Shown piece by piece: positions 56,295 through 64,000 of a stretch of 64,000 nucleotides of DNA; positions within the stretch are counted from its first letter, which is position 1; each line of letters opens with the position of its first letter. A model generated the notes under the pieces. It did no database searches, had not been told where the DNA came from, and saw only the letters and a list, made by a program, of their open reading frames with translations. This stretch comes from Meconema thalassinum. Its lineage: Eukaryota > Arthropoda > Insecta > Orthoptera > Tettigoniidae. A program made the position numbers and the translations under genes. The stretch lies in NCBI GenBank assembly GCA_946902985.2, contig OX336389.2, positions 125,089,572 through 125,153,571 on the forward strand, read 5' to 3'.

Positions 56295-59200
56295 CATCAT
56301 CATCATCTTGCAGAGTTTCCAGCCACTGGCCGGGTCTGTTTGGAACACAAGCCTCTCCAACGTCTTCTGTCTTCCCACCATCTCTCAGCCTCCACCCTTG
56401 TCCAGTCTTCTCCCCTCTTCTTCACGCTTTCTTCCACCCCCTTCAGCCACCTGTCTCTCGGTCTTCCTCTCGGTCTCTTTCCTTCCCACTTCGTCTCGTG
56501 TACTCTCCTGGGTATCCTCTTCTCCTCCATTCGTTTTACATGTCCATACCATCTAAGTCTAGATTTCTCTATACCATCCTGTAATGGTTCCTCCTTCATT
56601 AATTCTCTGGTCCTCTCATTTCTTATTCTGTCCATCTTTGTAGCTCCAATACTGCTTCTCAAGAACCTCATCTCACTGGCCTGTATTTTGCTCTTCTCCC
56701 TTCCTTTCATAACCCAGGTCTCCGAGGCATACGTCAGGATAGGGACATAGTACGTCCGATATATGATCTTTTTGCTGTTCTGAGGGACATCCTTGCTCCA
56801 TAACATGCTTCTCACACTCCTCCGAAATGCTTCTGCCTGCCTCCCCCGCTCATTTATTTCTCTATCGTTTCTTCCATTATCTTGTATGAGGCTTCCCAGA
56901 TACTTGAAACACTCCACTTTCTTCAGCTGTTCCCCACCAATTGTTATTCCTGTTGTGGTTCTTTCCTTCTTCCTTGTTGTGATCACCATCTCACTCTTAT
57001 TTATGCTAAATTTCATCCCATATCCTTGTATTATTCCTTCCCCCACGTCCAACTGTTCCTGTACCTCCTCCTCCTTGTTTCCCCAAATCATCAAATCATC
57101 TGCAAACACCATTGCTTTCATCTTTCCTTCCCCACTTACTTGTGCCACTCGGGTCATTATGTCATCCATCACCACAATGAGAAGTAACGGTGACAGTGCA
57201 CTTCCTTGTTTCAGGCCGTTTCTCTGTTCCAACCAGTCTGATCTCTCTCCTCCCACTTTCACACAGCTCACGCTTCCCTTGTACATCTCCTTTATCCTCT
57301 TTATAGTCCATTTCTCTACTCCTCTATCCTCCAGGGATTTCCATACTTTGTTTCTGCATACACTGTCATATGCTTTCTCAATGTCCAGGAAGGCCATCAG
57401 TAGATCTGTTCCATACTCATAGTGCTGTTCTTGTAACTGCCTTACAGCAAAAATCAAATCCACTGTGGACCTTCCTGCTCTGAAGCCATGTTGTTCTTCC
57501 CTCATCCCTCCTTCTATCCTTGTCCTAATTCTCTTTTACAAAACTTTCTCGAAGATCTTTGCACAATGACTCATCAGTGTTATTCCCCGATAGTTTCTGC
57601 AATCAGTTCTACTACCTTTCTTGAAGATCGGGACAATTATTCCTTTTTTCCAGTCCTCTGGGATCTTCCTTTCCTTTCATGCTGTCCTCATCACTCGGTA
57701 CAACCACTGTATCCCAACCTCTCCTGCTGCTCTCACCATCTCCACACTCAACTCATCAACACCCGGTGCCTTCCCTCCTTTCATCTTGTTCACTGCATCT
57801 TCCACTTCTTTCCATGTTAAGTCCTTCTCTGTTTGCAGTTCATCTTCCTCTTCCCCGATTTCTTCCTCCTCACCATCTTTACCATGGTTCAGAAGTTCTT
57901 CAAAATATTCTTTCCACATTTTCTTCAGTTCTTCCCTATTTTCTATCTCTTGTCCCCTTATGTTCACCATTCTAACATAATCAGTAGGATCCTTCCGCCT
58001 CTTATTTTATACCATCCCATACAGGACCTTTTTTGTACCTTCACTATCCTCCTTCATCATCTTTGTCCACTCTTCCATCCACTTTCTTCTCTCCTCAGCC
58101 ACTACTCTCTTCGCCTCCTTCTTTCTTTCCTGGTACTCTTCCCTTGTCTCTACCGTCCTATTTTGATACCACCTCCTAAAGGCCCTATTCTTTTCCCTTA
58201 CTATATCTTTTGTCTTCTCATTCCACCATGGTGTTTCCTTCCACCTCTTCTTACTACTTGTCCTCCCACATACTGCTTCTGCTGCACCTACTAGTGTCTT
58301 CTTAAATCTAGCCAATTCCTCTTCCACCCCTCTTTCTTCATCTGTTGGAATTCCTTCCTTTTCCATTTTGAGGTAGTCGACCCTTCTATCCCCTTGTTTC
58401 AGTTTCCATATCCTTATACGTCTTTCCTGGTTCTCAGTCCCTTCTTCTCCTTACTCCCTCTCAGGTTCATTACCAGCAATCGATGGTCGCTATCCAGGTT
58501 CTCCGATGGTATAACCTTGATGTCCGTGATGTTCTTATTTAGTTCTTTCTCATACAGTATATAGTCGACCACCGACTTCCTGGTCAAGTCATCACTGTAC
58601 CATGTGATTGTGTGGCTCTCTCTTTTCTTAAACCAGGAGTTCCCAACTAGCAGGCTGTTCCTCTGCCAGAAGTCTAACAGTCTCTTTCCTTCCTCATTTC
58701 TTCTGCCCCAACCCTCTGGTCCTAGAACACTCTCATAACCTTGTCTTTCTCTTCCTACATGGGCATTGAGATCCCCCATAACAATCATATTTCTTCCTAC
58801 CAGCTGCTTCTGCAATTCCTCTTCAAACTCCTCCTTCTCTTCAGAGGCGCAGCCTACTTGTGGAGCATACACTTGCACTATTTCTATGGTCTCTCCCCTC
58901 AGTGCTACTTTCACTTTCATCATTCTATCACTTATACTCCTCACTTCTTCTTTTAAACCATCTCGTACTACTACTCCCACTCCATTCCTCTTTCCCTCTT
59001 CGTTCCCACTCCAGTACAGTCTATAGCCTTTTCTCAGTTCTCTCCTTCCTTCCCCTTTCCACTTTGTTTCTGCCAATCCCAATAAATCCAACTTCCTTCT
59101 TTCCATCATATCCACTATCTCCTCCACCTTCCCCGTCAGCGTTCTTAGGTTTAAAGTTCCAAATCTTAGTCCGTGTGTACAGCCGTGTCATCGTCAATTA

Positions 59201-59295
59201 AATCCATCATGTCCGAGGCTCGTTCCATTTTCGAAAGCATTTGGTTTCATCCACTACTGGCTTGCTGGGCCTATCGTAGCTTCACTAATGTACTA
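56295..59295 (-). mobile_element. RTE-like LINE, unit C copy
   Basis: 3001 bp, with the same ATTGTACTAAT duplication (56284-56294 and 59296-59306). The two lesions common to all units are present. The GMV-stop (58007-58009) is shared with B. A stop after RVMRTA (near 57677) is unique to C. Over the RT frame (56303-57505), C shares several residues with A rather than B (LLLIVVMDDIMT, VECFKYLG, RTRELMKEE). The endonuclease is 58414-59127, with C-specific LLVGNSWF and a Cys-to-Trp change (LLDFWQRN). Confidence 0.93.
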
Positions 59296-60770
59296 ATTGT
59301 ACTAATGCTGTTAGTAATCAGTGCCTTTGATACTCTACACAGAGGTAGAGGGCACTAAGACCTATTTCAAAATAACGGAACTTTATAACGGGCTTCATGT
59401 CACATAAAACATTTTTTAAAAATTCAAATGCCTCTCCTGTAAAGTTTCAATTTTGTGACATAGCCTAGTGCCCTTTACCTCCGGCATACAGACATATGAA
59501 CCCTAGTATTGAAGCCAATAATACATATGATAGTTGGAAAATGAGATTCCCCAGTCTGCCATCCCTCAAAACTTCCTCAGCTAAAGGTGGCAAAAAGGTA
59601 ATCAATGTTGATGCCATATGCAGTATTGAATTATGTTGTCCATCATTGTAATACAAGCCCATTTTCCATGCCTGTCAGTTACACAATATTGCCGTCCTTT
59701 CTCTAACACAGCACTGCGCTAGCACCGGGCACCCACTATTCAATTCTTGTGTCTTTAACACAGCACTGCGCTAGTACAACTTCAATGTATCTAGCCCAAC
59801 ATAAACCTCCTTAGGACATTGAATGACTTGTCACTTCGAGTCAGTCCATGAGCATTCCCCAACCAAATCTATGATTTTCTGAGTTGCTTGGAAACAGTGC
59901 ACCACAACTGAAGCACCCAGGGCAAGCTAACACAGATAGTATAGTCACAAAGCACACTTTATCAATAATAATTATATCACTTTACTAGAACAATCACAAT
60001 CAATATTTACAAAGGACGAGTTTGGAATCAGAAGCACTGGTAGCTGATGAATTTATATTAGACCTAGGTTCTGCTGCAATGGCTTTACTATCTCTGTTGT
60101 TATTAACACTGACACATTGTTTAATAAATTCCGTGGAATTTCCTCATCCTCTTGGTACCTGGTCGACATTTAGAACACATCTCATACGCACGCAATAATA
60201 GGAAATTCTCCAAACATAAAGCCTGGAGCAACACAGGAAGCGGACATATTTTGTTTATGTTTACATATTTTCAGACTGTAAGCTGTTAACACATGTGCTG
60301 CTATCTGTTAGACAGATGAGTAAACTTTATAACCTGGAGTATAGAGCCATAGAGAGCGCAGCTCGGCCGTGGCTGGAAGAATGCTGACTCATACCGGCAA
60401 ATTTGAATCAGGAAATTTTAAATATTTAGATGCAAGCACCGATTACCCTAGTAATTACCAAGTAAGATGCTGTGGAGCCACACCCCGTAGACATGTGCGC
60501 ACGGGCCCCTTTTAAAATAGTATTTTTAACTACTTACAGGTGAAATATCGACATGAAATATATTATATTCATTTTAAGCAGCAAAATAAGGTTTCCAATT
60601 ACAATGAAAACACGAAAATGGCAGCAATTTTATTCAAAAATGTCATTTCAAACTTATAACCTTTTGAGAGGTGGAACATTAAGGTCACAATGCTTAAAAT
60701 GCAGTAAATACATTTGTTTTATTCATAATTTTCAATTTTGATGAGTGGTGAGAGTAAAATTATTAAATAC

Positions 60771-60937
60771 CTTTAATGTCCAGACTTTTGGGGTCGACTG
60801 TGAGGTTAGCAAGATATGGAGATGTCTCCGACTCGATATGACTTGCTAGAACAGCCACCAAATCAGGAACGGTGACTTCTTGCTGTCTTGGATCAAAATG
60901 TAGATTGAAATGCACCACCAGATCCTGACCATCCATA
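60771..60937 (-). CDS. SEA domain exon 2, unit C, intact
   Basis: 167 nt, with the acceptor GCTGCAG|TATGG and donor AAAG|GTATTT intact and the same coding sequence as unit B. In transcription order it precedes the intact CRD1 at 54524-54314, to which it is phase-compatible. Its SEA1 partner must lie beyond the LINE at 62567, outside the window. Confidence 0.87.
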
Positions 60938-61119
60938 CTGCAGCATATGAAACACATCAATAAGTACAATATTATCAAAATTAAGTACAATCAGGATTGT
61001 ATGTAAAGCACACCAGTGAAGCCACACAAAAAAACTTTTATTATTAATCTAAACACATTAAACAAGTACTTTCGTGAAGAACTATATAGCCTATTTTCAT
61101 ATATCCTAGTTATGTTAAT

Positions 61120-61845
61120 TGCCTCTATCAACATACAAAATTTAAGTTTGATTGCTGTAATAGATTCGAAGATATTGAGAACCGACTAAATATTTTTGGA
61201 TGGTCGCCAGTTGGATTGTTAGAGTTATGTACCATTAAAGGAAAATTATTGCATAGGTTCATTATGCAAACTTTCACTTCGATCGCATGATTACGACACA
61301 AGAAATAAAAACTTAATTTTAAAATTCGCACAGCCGCCATCTTGAGGTTATGTAAGCAATTGAACTTAATTAGATACCATTGCATTACAGTGTGTATAAA
61401 CATATACTGTACCAAGTTTCATTGCGTTTGGTTGGATAATCGCGAGAAACGTCTATTTACAAGTCGCAACTGCCATGTTGGTTTTGTAGTTACCAGGTTT
61501 TCGAAAGTCACATTGGTGAACTTCTAGCAGTTCCCTTTATCACCATACAAAATTTCAGGGTGATATCGGCAATAGTTTCGGAGGGATTGAATGGTGTTGA
61601 AATATTTCGCACAGCCGCCATGTTGGATTGGTGAGACGCAACAAAATTAGAAGGGCACGGTCGGGGTCGTCCGGAATAGTGCTATGAACTTACCGAGTTT
61701 CATTGAAATCGCTCCATCCGTTTAGATTTTATTAGGGGGACACACCCACACGAATCACACACGTACGCACACACACAGACAGACACACGGGCGAAAGGTG
61801 ATCTCATAAGTCTATTTTTTTTCATAAAATGAAAATAGGCTAAAA
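61120..61845. repeat. Internally repetitive GCCGCCATGTTGG block, unit C
   Basis: The counterpart of 28640-29345. Unit C lacks a few bases in the third core (tcgcaactgccatgttgg). It ends in a shorter (AC)n run. Confidence 0.55.
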
Positions 61846-61854
61846 AAGTTTTGC

Positions 61855-62255
61855 ATATTGCTGGCCAGGAGTCGTAGTGGTTTCAAGTCCATTAGTCGTT
61901 CTTGCATGTATAAAGGCTGTGTACACTCGCCTGTGTCAATGAGGATGGATCTGTGCGAGTTTGGAGACGACCCGGTGAGCGTATGCGCGACCAATACATC
62001 CGAGACCGACACCAATAGGGAGGAGGTGGTGCAATGTTTTGGGGTGGCATCATGCCCCTCTTGTGTACATCCCGGAGCGTATGACAGGCATACATTACAG
62101 GGATAATGTCCTAGCACCTGTAGTGAAAGGCAATGCTGACATTTTCGGCCCAAATTTCACTTTCGTGGACCATAACGCTCGTCCGCACAGAGCTGGCATT
62201 GTCAATGCCTTTCTTCAGGAGAATGGTATTCACAGAATGGAATGGCCTGTCTATG
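61855..62255 (+). pseudogene. Tc1-like transposase relic, unit C
   Basis: Equivalent to 29350-29775. DHNARPHRAG is retained and the frame is broken upstream in the same way as in unit A. Confidence 0.65.
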
Positions 62256-62566
62256 TCCGTCCTCACTTTCATCCCCACTGTGCTCCATGGCAATATGCAA
62301 AACTATTTTTGATATTTGTATTGGAACAGTCGAAATACTCAACACCTATTTTCGTTAAGAAAAAATACACTGTCATTCTTGTTTTTGATTCATTTAGGTG
62401 CTTGGACATCGTGGCCATCAGCTCCGTGTACTTGCAGTACGTGAAGAATTGCCAGATAGCCTATGTTATTGTGATGTCTAAATTAGTATGATTATTTGTG
62501 CTTGATAGGAATGGAAAGGATGAAGTCATGGGCTCAAGTTAGGAACCATTGCAGTATTTGCCTCGA

Positions 62567-64000
62567 GTCATCATCATCATCTTGAGCAGTTTCCAACCGC
62601 TGGTCGGGTCTGCTTGGAACATAAGCCTCTCCATCGTTTCCTGTCCATCCACCATCTCTCGTCATTTACTGTGTCCCAGCACACTCCTCTTTCCTCCACA
62701 CTCTTCTTAACTCCTTTTGTCCATCTGTCCCTTGGTCTTCCCCTTGGCCTCCTTCCCGTCATTTCCATTCCAAACAACTTCTTCGGTATCCTCTCCTCTT
62801 GCATCCTCCTCACATGTCCATACCATTGTAGCCTAGATCGCTCTATTCTATTTTGCAATGGTTCCTCTCTTACCATCTCCCTGACTCTCTCATTCCTTAC
62901 TCTGTCCATTCTTGTCACTCCTACCCTACTCCTCTGGAACTTCATCTCCGCTGCTCGTATTTTATTCTTGTCCCTTTCCTTCATCACCCATGTTTCTGAA
63001 CCATATGTCAAAATTGGCACAAAGTAGGTCTTGTAGATGATTCCTTTACATTTTTGTGGTACATCTTTATTCCATATCATCCCCCTAACACTCTTGAAAA
63101 ATCCATCTGCGCACCTTTCCCTCTCATTTATTTCCATCCTATTGCCTCCCTTTTCTTCAATTATGCTTCCCAAGTACTTGAAGCATTCTACTTTCTGCAA
63201 CTGCTGTCCTCCAAGTGTTATGCCCATATCCAGTCTGTTCTTCTTCCTCGTTGTGATGACCACTTCACTCTTTTGTGCTGAGAACTTCATCCCATATGAT
63301 AACACTACCTTCTCCCACTCATCTAATTGCTCTTGTACTTCTTCCTCATCCTCTCCCCATACCAGAAGGTCATCAGCAAACAACATTGCCTTCATTTTCC
63401 TTTCCCCAATGCTATTTACCACTTTTCGTATGATTTCATCCATCACCACTATAAATAACAGGGGTGAGAGGGCACTTTCCTGTTTCAGACCACTCTCCAG
63501 TTGAAACCATCCCGTTCTCTCTCTTCCCACCTTTACACAGCTTTTGCTTCCCTCGTACATTGCTTTCACTCTTGCCACTGTCTCCTTGTTCACTGCTTTT
63601 GCTCTCATTGCTTCCCATACCTTGTTTCTATCAATACTATCATATGCTTTCTCGATATCCAAGAAGGTCATCACCAGATCTTTCCCATATTCATAATGGT
63701 GTTCTTGTAGCTGTCTTACTGCAAAGATGAGGTCAACTGTTGACCTTCCTGGCCTGAATCCATACTGTTCTTCCCTCAGCCCATCTTCAACTTCTGTCCG
63801 AATTCTTCTCTCCAGTACCTTCTCAAATATTTTGGCGCAGTGGCACATGAGTGTAATTCCCCTGTAGTTCTTGCATTCCTTCCTACTTCCCTTTTTAAAT
63901 ATGGGTATTATTATCCCTCTTTTCCAGTCCTCTGGTATTTTCTTCTCCCTTCATATCACTTTCATTACTCGAAAGAGCCACTGTGTTCCTATCACCCCTG
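62567..64000 (-). mobile_element. RTE-like LINE, third subfamily, runs off the window
   Basis: The (ATC)n tail (+ strand view) starts at 62569, immediately after gcctcgag, within the SINE that is uninterrupted at 30077 (unit A) and 45974 (unit B). The insertion therefore happened after the duplication, or at least only in unit C. Only the reverse-transcriptase half lies in the window. It is clearly different in sequence from the LINE at 56295 and from copy 1. Confidence 0.92.
62577..63953 (-). pseudogene. Reverse transcriptase of the third LINE, partial
   Basis: Open from 62577 back to about 63950: finger motifs KRGIIIPIFKKGS and KNYRGITLMCHCAK, REEQYGFRPGRSTVDLIFAV, DIEKAYDSI, the catalytic FADDLLVWGED, the KVECFKYLGSI block and the C-terminal GRRPRGRPRDRW. 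GLKQESALSPLL has Glu where other copies have Gly. A TGA at 63951-63953, most likely an original tryptophan codon, interrupts the frame. Upstream parts lie outside the window. It is better preserved than the duplicated LINE: the stop that kills the others after KIFEKVL is a sense codon here (EKVLERRIR). Confidence 0.85.

Larger units (their letters stand above)
53651..62566. repeat. Tandem segmental duplication, unit C (incomplete)
   Basis: Homologous to the left 60% of units A and B up to the position matching 30079 in A. There it is interrupted by a LINE that continues past the window edge. It retains a full CRD1 exon and about 460 bp of adjacent sequence that are deleted in A and B. It lacks about 200 bp present in A and B (between 59573 and 59577, matching roughly 26890-27100 in A). 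Confidence 0.9.

Overview
This is a repeat-dense animal nuclear window, most likely from an arthropod and probably an insect with a large genome. The evidence is split coding exons with GT/AG junctions, RTE-like LINEs, tRNA-derived SINEs, and hAT, Tc1/mariner, Helitron and Penelope relics, with no bacterial-style operons or rRNA/tRNA genes. Most long open frames belong to transposable elements or are their antisense shadows.

Layout. 1-6145 is a segment with a striking G/T bias on the + strand, carrying one unrecognised 421-codon ORF (3831-5096, minus). 6146-9671 is a degenerate RTE-like LINE with a SINE nested in it. 9764-11032 is a terminal-inverted-repeat element holding a tRNA-SINE. 11117-12388 is a Tc1-like element with one in-frame stop. 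12389-14641 is a hAT element with a long transposase ORF. 14650-15375 is a Penelope-like GIY-YIG endonuclease fragment. 15376-21404 holds no host gene that I can see: local tandem repeats, SINEs, a Helitron tail and LINE 3' ends.

21405-62566 is a tandem segmental duplication: unit A 21405-37285, unit B 37286-53650, unit C from 53651, which is cut at 62567 by a LINE running off the window. Each unit carries the same nested transposons plus minus-strand exons of one host gene: two exons that together form a SEA domain and two that form a ten-cysteine Frizzled-type CRD. SEA2, CRD1 and CRD2 splice in frame. The SEA1-SEA2-CRD1-CRD2 cassette is phase 1 at both outer ends, so tandem copies could in principle be spliced in frame. 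A SEA stalk domain followed by a CRD suggests a type II membrane protein such as a corin-like serine protease, but no transmembrane, LDLR or protease exon lies in the window.

The exon copies have decayed differently. Unit A has lost the AG acceptor of SEA2. Unit B has a 7-bp frameshift in SEA1. Units A and B have both lost the 5' two thirds of CRD1. Only SEA2 and CRD1 of unit C and CRD2 of unit B form an intact run. A non-autonomous hAT sits at each unit junction, and the array's left edge lies inside that hAT. Shared mutations give conflicting trees for the three units, which points to recombination or gene conversion.
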